From Nevskia sp035651715 (lineage in GTDB: Bacteria > Pseudomonadota > Gammaproteobacteria > Nevskiales > Nevskiaceae): 64,000 nucleotides of DNA. This document shows, in pieces, positions 17,760 through 25,876 of this stretch (within the stretch, counting starts at the first letter, position 1; each line of letters begins with the position of its first letter). The stretch covers positions 62,001 to 126,000 of the forward strand of contig DASRFD010000047.1 in NCBI GenBank assembly GCA_035651715.1, read 5' to 3'. Position numbers and translations under genes: made by a program. Below the pieces are notes generated by a model. That model searched no databases. It was not told the DNA's origin and saw only the letters and a list, made by a program, of their open reading frames with translations.

Positions 17760-18887
17760 ATGAGCGCCAGCGCCCAGGAGCGCACCGAACAGGCCACGCC
17801 CAAGCGCAAGCGCGACGCGCGCAAGCGCGGCCAGGTGCCGCGCTCGCGCGAGCTGGGCGCGGCGGCGGTGGTCGGCGCCGGCGTGCTCGCCGCCATCGGC
17901 GGCGGCTCGCGCCTGGCCGCCGGCGCCATGGCGGAGTTCCGCCGCCTGCTCAGCTTCGACGCGGCGGTGCTGGAGCAGCCCGGCCTGATGGGAGCGCGGC
18001 TCGGCCAGGCCTTGATGCAGGCCCTGCTGCTGTGCGCGCCGGTGCTGCTGGCCTGCGTCTGCGCCGCGCTGCTGGCGCCGATCCTGCTCGGTGGCTGGAA
18101 TTTCAGCGCCCAGGCGCTGAAGCCGGATTTCTCGCGCATCAATCCCCTGGCCGGCCTGGGCCGCATGTTCTCCGGCCAGGGCGCGGTCGAACTGCTCAAG
18201 GGCCTGATCAAGATCAGCTGGATCGGCGGCGTCGCCGCCCTTTACCTGTGGAACAAGCGCAGCGCCCTCGCGGCGCTGGCGGCCGAGCCGGTGCAGCGCG
18301 GCGCCGCCGACGCCGCCGGCCTGATGCTCGGCGCCATGGCCTGGCTGGCCGCGGCGCTGCTGGCGGTGGCGCTGCTCGACGCGCCCTACCAGCTGTGGGG
18401 CTACGCCAAGCGCCTGCGCATGTCGCGCCAGGAAATCCGCGACGAAATGAAGCAGAGCGACGGCCGGCCGGAAGTGAAGGCGCGCATCCGCCGCCTCCAG
18501 GCCGAGATGTCGCGCCGCCGCATGATGGAAGCGCTGCCCGGCGCCGACGTGGTGGTGACCAATCCCACCCACTATGCGGTGGCGCTCAAGTACGACAGCA
18601 ACGGCATGCGCGCGCCGCGCGTGGTGGCCAAGGGCGCCGGCGAGATCGCCGCGGCGATCCGCGAGCTGGCGCGGCAACACCGCATCCCGCTGGTGTCGGC
18701 GCCGCCGCTGGCGCGCGCCCTGTACCGCAGCGTCGAGCTGGAGCAGGAAATCCCGGCGGCGCTGTACGCCGCGGTGGCGCGGGTGCTGACCTACGTCTAC
18801 CAGCTGCGCGCCTGGCGCGGCGGTTCGGCGGCGCCGGCCGAGCCGGTGATCGACGGCGTGCCCGGCGGCGAGCCCGATCCGGACTGA
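17760..18887 (+). CDS. flhB: Flagellar export switch protein FlhB
   Basis: 375 aa. Controls substrate specificity switching of the export apparatus. It starts with the typical QERTEQATPKRKRDARKRGQ, has four membrane helices, and a cytoplasmic domain with the autocleavage motif NPTH at 268-271 (VVVTNPTHYAVALKYD). The LVSAPPLARALYRSVELEQEIP stretch is also conserved. Last gene of the fliL unit; a 136-base gap follows. Confidence 0.96.
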   Translation: MSASAQERTEQATPKRKRDARKRGQVPRSRELGAAAVVGAGVLAAIGGGSRLAAGAMAEFRRLLSFDAAVLEQPGLMGARLGQALMQALLLCAPVLLACVCAALLAPILLGGWNFSAQALKPDFSRINPLAGLGRMFSGQGAVELLKGLIKISWIGGVAALYLWNKRSALAALAAEPVQRGAADAAGLMLGAMAWLAAALLAVALLDAPYQLWGYAKRLRMSRQEIRDEMKQSDGRPEVKARIRRLQAEMSRRRMMEALPGADVVVTNPTHYAVALKYDSNGMRAPRVVAKGAGEIAAAIRELARQHRIPLVSAPPLARALYRSVELEQEIPAALYAAVARVLTYVYQLRAWRGGSAAPAEPVIDGVPGGEPDPD

Positions 18888-18972
18888 AAATCCTGAGCCG
18901 CGAATCAGGGCTTTTGCCGTCCGGCAGCCGACGAACGGCAATCGACGGAAACGGGCCCGCTTCGCGGTTGCG

Positions 18973-18988
18973 GGGAACAGGAACTGCA
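18973..18988 (+). promoter_or_regulatory. Candidate sigma-54 promoter before the HDOD-flhA unit
   Basis: GGGGAACA-GGAA-CTGCA has the invariant GG (18974-18975) and GC (18986-18987) at the right distance, but other positions are weak. The predicted start near 18999 would leave a leader of about 25 bases, similar to those of fliE and fliL. This fits FleQ-dependent flhA transcription in Pseudomonas. Confidence 0.4.
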
Positions 18989-19023
18989 TTGGTCCCGGCA
19001 CCACCCGCACGCCGAGAAAACCG

Positions 19024-19860
19024 ATGCAAGCAGCGAGAACCCTGGAGGAAATGATCCTGGACTCGGTCCAGGAAGGCTTCCGGCTCAACGCCGTCAAGCT
19101 GCCGACCCTGCCCGAAGTGACGCTGCGCGTGCGCCAGGTCGCCGCCGACCCGGAAGCCGGCGTCGAAGAACTGGCGGCGGAGATCGTGCGCGACGCCGCG
19201 CTGACGGCGCGGCTGATCCGCATCGCCAACAGCCCGATGCTGCGCGGCCGGATCGAGGTGCGCACCCTGCCGCAGGCGGTGACCCGGCTCGGCTTCTACT
19301 ACGTGCGCGACCTGGCCACCGCGCTGGCGATGGAGCACACCTTCGAGCCCAAGTGCGACGTCGCCAGGCAGCTGATGAAGCGCATCGCCCGGCGCAGCCG
19401 CGAGATCGCCGCGCTGAGCCACGTGCTGGCGCGGCACTGCACCGCGTTGCCGCCGGAGCAGGCCCTGCTGGCCGGCCTGATGCATTACGTCGGGGCCCTG
19501 CCGCTGGTGGTGGCCCTGCACGAGCACGACGGCGGCAGCGCCGACGCCGACGAACTGTTCAACCTGATCGAACGGCGCCACTCCGGCATCGGCAGCACGC
19601 TGCTGCGCCACTGGCGCTTTCCCGAGGACATCGCCTGCGTGCCGGCGGCCTACCGCGACGCCGGGCGCGAAGGCGCGGGCGATCCGGACTACGCCGACGT
19701 CGTCACCGTGGCCGACATGCTGTGCCAGCCGCGCGAGCGGGTGCCCGATCTGGGCGCGGTCGCCGCGGCGCAGCGGCTGGGCCTGCGCAGCGCGGACGAG
19801 TTCTACACCAACGATGCGATGCAGATCGACCTGCAGCGCAGCGCCGGCCTGCTGAACTGA
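19024..19860 (+). CDS. HDOD-domain protein between flhB and flhA
   Basis: 278 aa, soluble. The HDOD domain (about 18-215) shows the family pattern: LPTLPEVTLRVRQVAADPEA, then LAAEIVRDAALTARLIRIANS and a region resembling the domain's degenerate HD site (GLMHYVGALPLV). HDOD proteins are HD-like signalling domains that mostly lack the metal-binding HD pair; several act in flagellar or c-di-GMP pathways. No second output domain is visible. Position inside the flagellar locus, 46 bases before flhA, implies a role in flagellar number, placement or regulation, but its partner is unknown. Confidence 0.8.
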   Translation: MQAARTLEEMILDSVQEGFRLNAVKLPTLPEVTLRVRQVAADPEAGVEELAAEIVRDAALTARLIRIANSPMLRGRIEVRTLPQAVTRLGFYYVRDLATALAMEHTFEPKCDVARQLMKRIARRSREIAALSHVLARHCTALPPEQALLAGLMHYVGALPLVVALHEHDGGSADADELFNLIERRHSGIGSTLLRHWRFPEDIACVPAAYRDAGREGAGDPDYADVVTVADMLCQPRERVPDLGAVAAAQRLGLRSADEFYTNDAMQIDLQRSAGLLN

Positions 19861-19906
19861 AGGCCTCTTCCGCGCCCTCCGCTGCGCTCCGCCCGCCGCC
19901 ACCGCC

Positions 19907-21967
19907 ATGCAAGACGACAACCACGGCTTCCTGACCCGCCTGCGCCAGATCGGCGGCAACGGCCTGGGCGCGCCGCTGCTGCTGATGGTGATCCTGGCGA
20001 TGATGGTGGTGCCGCTGGCGCCGCTGGCGCTGGACCTGCTGTTCACCTTCAACATCGCCCTGGCCATCGTCATCCTGCTGGCGGTGGTCTACGTGCTGCG
20101 GCCGCTGGAATTCTCGGCCTTTCCCACGGTGCTGCTGGTGGTGACCCTGCTGCGCCTGGCGCTCAACGTCGCCTCGGCGCGCGTGGTGCTGCTGCACGGC
20201 CACGAGGGCACCCACGCCGCCGGCCACGTCATCCAGGCCTTCGGCGAGTTCGTGGTCGGCGGCAACTACGCCGTCGGCTTCGTCATCTTCATCATCCTCA
20301 CCATCATCAATTTCATGGTGGTGACCAAGGGCGCCGAGCGCGTGTCCGAGGTGTCGGCGCGTTTCGTCCTCGACGCCCTGCCGGGCAAGCAGATGGCGAT
20401 CGACGCCGACCTCAACGCCGGCCTGCTCAGCCGCGAGGAGGCCCGCACGCGGCGCGAGGAGGTGCGCGAGGAGGCCGACTTCTACGGCTCGATGGACGGC
20501 GCCTCCAAGTTCATCCGCGGCGACGCCCTGGCCGGCATCCTGATCCTGGCGATCAACATCCTCGGCGGCCTGCTGGTGGGCGTGCTGCAGCACGGCCTGC
20601 CGGTCAGCGCGGCGCTGAAGAACTACACCCTGCTGACCATCGGCGACGGCCTCGTCGCCCAGGTGCCGTCGCTGCTGCTGTCCACCTCGGTGGCGATCCT
20701 GGTGACGCGCATCTCGCGCGCCCAGGACATGAGCAAGCAGCTCATCGCGCAGGTGTTCGGCCAGCCCAAGGTGCTGGTCATCACCGCCGCGGTGCTCGGC
20801 ATCACCGGCCTGGTGCCGGGCATGCCGAACCTGGTGTTCCTGGCGCTGGCCGCGATCTGCGGCGGCATCGCCTGGCTGCGCCACCAGCGCAGCGCCCGGG
20901 CCGGCGCCGCGCCGGCCCCGGCGCCGCCGCCGGCCAAGCCGGCCGAGCTGAGCTGGGACGACGTCGCGGCGCAGGACGTGCTGGGCCTGGAGGTCGGCTA
21001 CCGCCTGATCCCCCTGGTGGACGTGCGCCAGGGCGGCGAGCTGATGGCGCGCATCAAGGGCGTGCGCAAGAAGCTGACCCAGGAGCTGGGCTTCCTGATC
21101 CAGCCGGTCCACATCCGCGACAACCTGGAGCTGCCGCCCAACTCCTACCGCGTGCTGCTGCACGGCGTGCCGCTGGCCAGCGCGGTGATCCATCCGGAGC
21201 GCGACCTGGCGCTGAATTCGGGCCGCGTCTACGGCGCGCTCAACGGCATCGCCGGCAAGGACCCCGCCTTCGGCCTCGATGCGGTGTGGATCGAGCGCGG
21301 CCAGCGCGACCACGCCCAGACCCTCGGCTATACCGTGGTCGACGCCGCCACCGTCGTCGCCACCCACCTGTCGCAGCTGATCAAGGAACACGCCGCCGAG
21401 CTGCTCGGCCACGACGAGGGCCAGCAGCTGCTCAACGCGCTGGCGCGCTCGGCGCCGAAGCTGGCCGAGGACCTGGTGCCCAAGCTGCTGCCGCTGTCGA
21501 CCTTCGTGCGCGTGCTGCGCCTGCTGCTGGCCGACCGCGTGCCGGTGCGCAACCTGCGCGGCATCGCCGAGGCGCTGGCGGAAGCCGCGCCGCGGAGTCA
21601 GGAACCCGTCGCGCTGGCCGCCGCCGTGCGCGTGGCGCTGCGCCGGCAGATCGTCCAGGACCTTGGCGCGGAAGGCGAATTGCCGGTCCTGACCCTGGCG
21701 CCGGCGCTGGAACGCGTGTTGCAGGACAGCCTCGCCGGCGGCGCCGCCGCGGTGGAACCAGGACTGGCCGAGCGCATGCAGAAATCGATCGCAGACGGGG
21801 CGCAGCGCCAGGCCCGCAGCGGCCAGCCGGCCGTGCTGCTGGTGCCGGGCGTGCTGCGGCCGATGCTGGCGCGCTTCACGCGGCAGGCCGTGCCGGACCT
21901 GCACGTGCTGGCTTACGACGAGGTGCCGGAAGACCGGCCGATCCGCATGGTGGGAGCCATTGCATGA
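19907..21967 (+). CDS. flhA: Flagellar export gate protein FlhA
   Basis: 686 aa. Proton-coupled export gate with about eight membrane helices in the first 320 residues and a large cytoplasmic docking domain for chaperone-substrate complexes. Signature regions include FNIALAIVILLAVVYVLRPL, the conserved FPTVLLVVTLLRLALNVAS stretch, the FHIPEP-type loop region with RFVLDALPGKQMAIDADLNA, and LNSGRVYGALNG in the cytoplasmic domain. Length is usual (about 690). Confidence 0.96.
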   Translation: MQDDNHGFLTRLRQIGGNGLGAPLLLMVILAMMVVPLAPLALDLLFTFNIALAIVILLAVVYVLRPLEFSAFPTVLLVVTLLRLALNVASARVVLLHGHEGTHAAGHVIQAFGEFVVGGNYAVGFVIFIILTIINFMVVTKGAERVSEVSARFVLDALPGKQMAIDADLNAGLLSREEARTRREEVREEADFYGSMDGASKFIRGDALAGILILAINILGGLLVGVLQHGLPVSAALKNYTLLTIGDGLVAQVPSLLLSTSVAILVTRISRAQDMSKQLIAQVFGQPKVLVITAAVLGITGLVPGMPNLVFLALAAICGGIAWLRHQRSARAGAAPAPAPPPAKPAELSWDDVAAQDVLGLEVGYRLIPLVDVRQGGELMARIKGVRKKLTQELGFLIQPVHIRDNLELPPNSYRVLLHGVPLASAVIHPERDLALNSGRVYGALNGIAGKDPAFGLDAVWIERGQRDHAQTLGYTVVDAATVVATHLSQLIKEHAAELLGHDEGQQLLNALARSAPKLAEDLVPKLLPLSTFVRVLRLLLADRVPVRNLRGIAEALAEAAPRSQEPVALAAAVRVALRRQIVQDLGAEGELPVLTLAPALERVLQDSLAGGAAAVEPGLAERMQKSIADGAQRQARSGQPAVLLVPGVLRPMLARFTRQAVPDLHVLAYDEVPEDRPIRMVGAIA

Positions 21968-22004
21968 CAAGAATTGAACAGGTGACGTTCGAGGTGGCGC
22001 GTCG

Positions 22005-23228
22005 ATGAAGATCAAGCGTTTCGTCGCCAAGAGCATGCGCGAAGCGATTCGCCAGGTGCGCGAGGAGCAGGGGCCGGATGCGGTGATCCTGTCCAACCGC
22101 CGCGTGCCGGGCGGCATCGAGGTCGTCGCCGCCACCGATTACGACGCCGCGCTGGCGCAGCAGGCGCTGCGCCCGACCACGCCGGCCGACCCGGCGCCGC
22201 CGCCGCCGGACAAGCCGCGCCGCCCGCGCGCCGACGACCCGCCCGCCGCGGCGCCGACGGCGGCGCCCGCTGCGGCCGCCGCCCCGGCGCAGGAGCTGGC
22301 CTCGATGCAGCGCGAGCTGGGCAGCATGCGCCGGCTGCTGGAGGAGCAGCTCTCCGGCCTGTACTGGAACGAGCTCAAGCGCAGCCAGCCGCGCCGCGTC
22401 GCGGTGCTCAAGGCGCTGAGCAACCTCGGCCTCGACGCCGACCTGGCCCGCGCCATCGCCGACGAAATCCCGCCGGAGGTGGACGCCGGCCGCGCCCGCT
22501 ACCTGCCGCAGGCGCTGCTGGCCCGGCGCATCCCGATCGGTGCGCCGGACCCGGTGCTGGAAGGCGGCGTCATCGCCCTGGTCGGCCCCACCGGCGCCGG
22601 CAAGACCACCACCATCGCCAAGCTCGCCGCGCGCTTCGCCGCGCGCAACCGGCCGCGCGACGTCGCGCTGGTGACGCTGGACCATTACCGCATCGGCGCG
22701 CAGGAGCAGATCCACAGCTACGGCCGCCTGCTCGGCGTGCCGGTGCACGCGCTGCAGCCGAGCCAGGACCTGGGGCAGCTGCTGGAGCAGCTGGCCGACC
22801 GCCGCCTGGTGCTGGTCGACACCGCCGGCATGAGCCAGCGCGACCGCAACCTGCCGGAGCAGGTCGGCCGCCTCGCCGCCCTGGGCCCGAAGCTGCGCAG
22901 CTACGTGGTGCTGGCGGCCAACGCCGCCAATCCCGACGAGGTGGTGCGCCGCTTCGCCGCGCTCAAGCCGGCCGGCGCCATCCTCACCAAGATCGACGAG
23001 GCCGGCTGCATCGGCGCCTGCCTGTCGGCCGCGATCCGCCACGCCCTGCCGCTGAGCTATGTCGCGCACGGCCAGCGCGTGCCGGAAGACCTGCACCTGG
23101 CCCACGCCGACCGCCTGGTGCTTTGCGCCACCCAGCTGGCGCGCGCGCTTCCCAAGGCGCTGGACGACGAAAGTCTGGCCATGCGCTTCGCCAATCCCAC
23201 CGCCAAGGCGTCCTCGATCCATGCCTGA
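22005..23228 (+). CDS. flhF: SRP-like GTPase FlhF
   Basis: 407 aa. Directs polar placement of the flagellum, with FlhG. An N-terminal basic segment (MKIKRFVAKSMREAIRQVRE) is followed by an Ala/Pro-rich linker (about 60-95) and the SRP-type NG domain: GPTGAGKTTTIAKLAARFA, ALVTLDHYRIGAQEQI, LVDTAGMSQRD and ILTKIDEAG. Its C-terminus overlaps the flhG start. Confidence 0.95.
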   Translation: MKIKRFVAKSMREAIRQVREEQGPDAVILSNRRVPGGIEVVAATDYDAALAQQALRPTTPADPAPPPPDKPRRPRADDPPAAAPTAAPAAAAAPAQELASMQRELGSMRRLLEEQLSGLYWNELKRSQPRRVAVLKALSNLGLDADLARAIADEIPPEVDAGRARYLPQALLARRIPIGAPDPVLEGGVIALVGPTGAGKTTTIAKLAARFAARNRPRDVALVTLDHYRIGAQEQIHSYGRLLGVPVHALQPSQDLGQLLEQLADRRLVLVDTAGMSQRDRNLPEQVGRLAALGPKLRSYVVLAANAANPDEVVRRFAALKPAGAILTKIDEAGCIGACLSAAIRHALPLSYVAHGQRVPEDLHLAHADRLVLCATQLARALPKALDDESLAMRFANPTAKASSIHA

Positions 23229-24096
23229 CATCCATCCCAACCAGGCCAGCGGCCTGCGCCTGCTCAAGCCGGCGCCGCCGGTGCGCGTCATCGCCGTGAC
23301 CAGCGGCAAGGGCGGCGTCGGCAAGACCAGCGTCTCGGTCAACCTCGCCGTGGCCATCGCCCAGTCCGGCAAGCGCGTGATGCTGCTCGACGGCGACCTC
23401 GGCCTGGCCAACATCGACGTCATGCTCGGCCTGCAGCCCAGCTGCAACCTGGCCCATGTGCTGGAAGGCAAGTGCACCCTGGAGGAGACCATCCTCGAAG
23501 GCCCGGCCGGAGTGATGGTGGTGCCGGCCTCCAGCGGCAAGCAGCACATGGCCGAGCTGTCGCCGGTGCAGAGCGCCGGGCTGGTGCAGGCCTTCAGCGA
23601 GCTGAGCCGTCCGCTCGACACGCTGATCGTCGACACCGCCGCCGGCATCGCCGGCTCGGTCATCACCTTCAGCCAGGCCAGCCAGCAGGTCATCGTGGTG
23701 GTGACCAACGATCCGGCCTCGCTCACCGACGCCTACGCCCTGGTCAAGGTGCTGAACCGCGACCATGGCATCCGCCGCATCCAGGTGCTGGCCAACCAGG
23801 CGCACAACGCCGCCGAGGCCAAGGACATCTACGAGAGCCTGCGCCGCGTCGCCGAGAAGTTCCTCGACGTCACCCTCAACTACATGGGCAGCGTGCCGCA
23901 CGACGAGTGGCTCAAGCGCGCGGTGCGCCGCCAGCTGCCGGTGTCCATGGCCTATCCGAACAGTCCTTCCGCCCGCGCCTTCGCCGACCTGGCCGCCAAG
24001 GCCGAGCGCTGGAGCCTGCCGCCCGGTCCGCGCGGCAACCTGGAATTCTTCGTCGAGCGCCTGGTGCACCGCTCGCCCGCGGCGGTGCCGGTGTGA
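23221..24096 (+). CDS. flhG: Flagellar number regulator FlhG (FleN), MinD-like ATPase
   Basis: 291 aa from the ATG at 23221, which overlaps the end of flhF. Deviant Walker A SGKGGVGKTSVSVNLAVA, GDLGLANIDVMLGL and LIVDTAAGIAGSV identify the MinD/ParA group. FlhG limits flagellar number by stimulating FlhF GTPase activity and, as FleN in Pseudomonas, antagonises FleQ. It sits in the standard flhA-flhF-flhG-fliA order, and its TGA overlaps the fliA GTG. Confidence 0.95.
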   Translation: MPDIHPNQASGLRLLKPAPPVRVIAVTSGKGGVGKTSVSVNLAVAIAQSGKRVMLLDGDLGLANIDVMLGLQPSCNLAHVLEGKCTLEETILEGPAGVMVVPASSGKQHMAELSPVQSAGLVQAFSELSRPLDTLIVDTAAGIAGSVITFSQASQQVIVVVTNDPASLTDAYALVKVLNRDHGIRRIQVLANQAHNAAEAKDIYESLRRVAEKFLDVTLNYMGSVPHDEWLKRAVRRQLPVSMAYPNSPSARAFADLAAKAERWSLPPGPRGNLEFFVERLVHRSPAAVPV

Positions 24097-24830
24097 GCGC
24101 GCAGCCGCAGTTCTTCACCGAGCCGCCGGTGAACGAGACCCAGCTGGTACAGCGGCACAGCGACCTGGTGCGGCGCATCGCCTATCACCTGATGGCGCGC
24201 CTGCCGCCGAGCGTCGACGCCGGCGACCTGATCCAGGCCGGCCTGATCGGCCTGCTGGAGGCGGCGCGCAACTTCAGCGGCGCCCACGGCGCCTCGTTCG
24301 AAACCTATGCCGGCATCCGCATCCGCGGCGCCATGCTCGACGAGCTGCGCCGCGGCGACTGGGCGCCGCGCTCGCTGCACCGGCGCCAGCGCGAGATCAG
24401 CGCGGCGATGCACGCCATCGAGCAGGAGACCGGCCGCGAGGCCCGCGACGGCGAGGTGGCCGGCCGGCTCGGCATCGAGCTGGAAGAGTATTACCGCAGC
24501 CTGCAGGACGCGGCGCAGTGCCGCGTGCTGTCGATGAGCCCGCGCGGCGGCGAGGACGACAGCGACCTCGACGCGCCCGACGGCAGCGCCGGCCCGCAGC
24601 AGGAACTGGAGCACAGCGAATTCCAGGAAGAGCTGGCGGAGGCGATCCGCAACCTGCCCGAGCGCGAGCGCCTGGTGCTGTCGCTGTACTACGAGCAGGA
24701 GCTGAACCTGCGCGAGATCGGCGCCGTGCTCGACGTCAGCGAGAGCCGCGTCTGCCAGATCCACGGCCAGGCCCTGCTGCGCCTGCGCGCGCGCCTGGCC
24801 GAATGGAGGGAGGCGGCGGCGCGCTCATGA
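24093..24830 (+). CDS. fliA: RNA polymerase sigma-28 factor FliA
   Basis: 245 aa with GTG start overlapping the flhG stop; a second GTG 36 bases downstream is an alternative. Region 2 (ARNFSGAHGASFETYAGIRI, GAMLDELRRGDW), region 3 and region 4 (LPERERLVLSLYYEQELNLR, then VSESRVCQIHGQALLRLR) are all present. FliA transcribes late flagellar and chemotaxis genes; a matching promoter occurs before fliS and possibly before the STAS gene. Its anti-sigma FlgM is not in this window. Confidence 0.95.
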   Translation: MSAQPQFFTEPPVNETQLVQRHSDLVRRIAYHLMARLPPSVDAGDLIQAGLIGLLEAARNFSGAHGASFETYAGIRIRGAMLDELRRGDWAPRSLHRRQREISAAMHAIEQETGREARDGEVAGRLGIELEEYYRSLQDAAQCRVLSMSPRGGEDDSDLDAPDGSAGPQQELEHSEFQEELAEAIRNLPERERLVLSLYYEQELNLREIGAVLDVSESRVCQIHGQALLRLRARLAEWREAAARS

Positions 24831-24882
24831 ACCTCCCGTTTTCATCCGCTTTCAACGACACCCGTCAGGCCGGAGCCTAGCC

Positions 24883-25278
24883 TTGGACAAGCAAATCAAG
24901 ATCCTCATCGTCGACGACTTCTCCACGATGCGCCGCATCGTCAAGAACCTGCTGCACGACCTGGGATACGCCAACACCACCGAGGCCGACGACGGCAAGA
25001 CCGCCTGGGCCGCCCTGCAGGCCGGCAGCTTCGACCTGGTGGTGACCGACTGGAACATGCCGGGCATGACCGGCCTGGACCTGCTCAAGAACATCCGCGC
25101 CGACGCGCGCCTGTCCGGCCTGAAGGTGCTGATGGTCACCGCCGAGGCGCAGCGCGAGCAGATCATCGAGGCCGCCAAGAACGGCGTCAACGGCTACATC
25201 ATCAAGCCCTTCACCGCGGTGACGCTGAAGGAGAAGCTGGACAAGATGGCGCAGCGCGCCGTCGGGGCGGCGGCGTGA
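24883..25278 (+). CDS. cheY: Chemotaxis response regulator CheY (first copy)
   Basis: 131 aa, TTG start with CCGGAG eight bases upstream; no better start exists because KILIVDDFSTMRRIV lies six residues in. All receiver residues are present: Asp11/Asp12, phosphoacceptor Asp56 (VTDWNMPG), Thr (MVTAEA), Lys (IIKPF). It follows fliA and precedes cheZ with a GTGA overlap, so this is the CheY expected to bind FliM and be dephosphorylated by CheZ. Confidence 0.95.
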   Translation: MDKQIKILIVDDFSTMRRIVKNLLHDLGYANTTEADDGKTAWAALQAGSFDLVVTDWNMPGMTGLDLLKNIRADARLSGLKVLMVTAEAQREQIIEAAKNGVNGYIIKPFTAVTLKEKLDKMAQRAVGAAA

Positions 25279-25868
25279 ACAGCCCGGCGCCCGCGCCGGT
25301 TGAAGAGGCCGCGCTCTACGCCGGGGTGGCGCGGCTGACGCGCAGCCTGCACGAGGGCCTGCGCCAGCTCGGCCTGGACGCGCGCCTGGGGCAGGTGGCC
25401 GGCAGCGACATGCCCGACGCCGTGCTGCGCCTGGACCACGTGGTGCGCATGACCGAGGAGGCGGCGCACCGCACCCTCGACCTGGTCGACGAAGGCCGCG
25501 GCGTGGCCGACAGCCTGGCCGACGTGCGCGCCTGCCTGGAGCGGTTGCAGGAGCGCGCCGGCTTCGTCAACCCCGCCGAGCTGCGCGGCAGCTGCGAGGC
25601 CGCCGGCGACGCCGAGGCGCGCCTGCGCGCCACCCTGACCGCATTGGCCCAGGCGCAGGAATACCAGGACCTGTCGGGCCAGATCATCCGCCGCGTCATC
25701 GGCCTGCTGCGCAACGCCGAGACCACGCTGCTGGAGCTGCTCGGCGGCAAGCTGCCGCCGGCGCCCGCCGCGACGGCGCAGCCGGAGCTGCCCGGCCCGG
25801 CCGTTCCCGGCATGACCGCCGCGGACCAGGGCGACGCCGACCGCCTGCTGGCCAGCCTGGGTTTCTGA
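25275..25868 (+). CDS. cheZ: CheY-phosphate phosphatase CheZ
   Basis: 197 aa, GTG start overlapping cheY. A long four-helix hairpin with the catalytic motif EYQDLSGQII: Asp132 and Gln136 correspond to the D-x3-Q pair of enteric CheZ. A flexible Pro/Ala linker leads to the CheY-binding C-terminal peptide DADRLLASLGF. Somewhat short compared with E. coli (214). Presence of CheZ restricts the organism to beta/gammaproteobacteria and relatives. Confidence 0.94.
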   Translation: MNSPAPAPVEEAALYAGVARLTRSLHEGLRQLGLDARLGQVAGSDMPDAVLRLDHVVRMTEEAAHRTLDLVDEGRGVADSLADVRACLERLQERAGFVNPAELRGSCEAAGDAEARLRATLTALAQAQEYQDLSGQIIRRVIGLLRNAETTLLELLGGKLPPAPAATAQPELPGPAVPGMTAADQGDADRLLASLGF

Positions 25869-25876
25869 GGCGATCC

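Noticed and set aside
19703..22135. 810-codon minus-strand open frame opposite flhA
   Set aside because: Composition (His/Gln/Arg/Ala runs) and full overlap with flhA show it is an antisense artefact.
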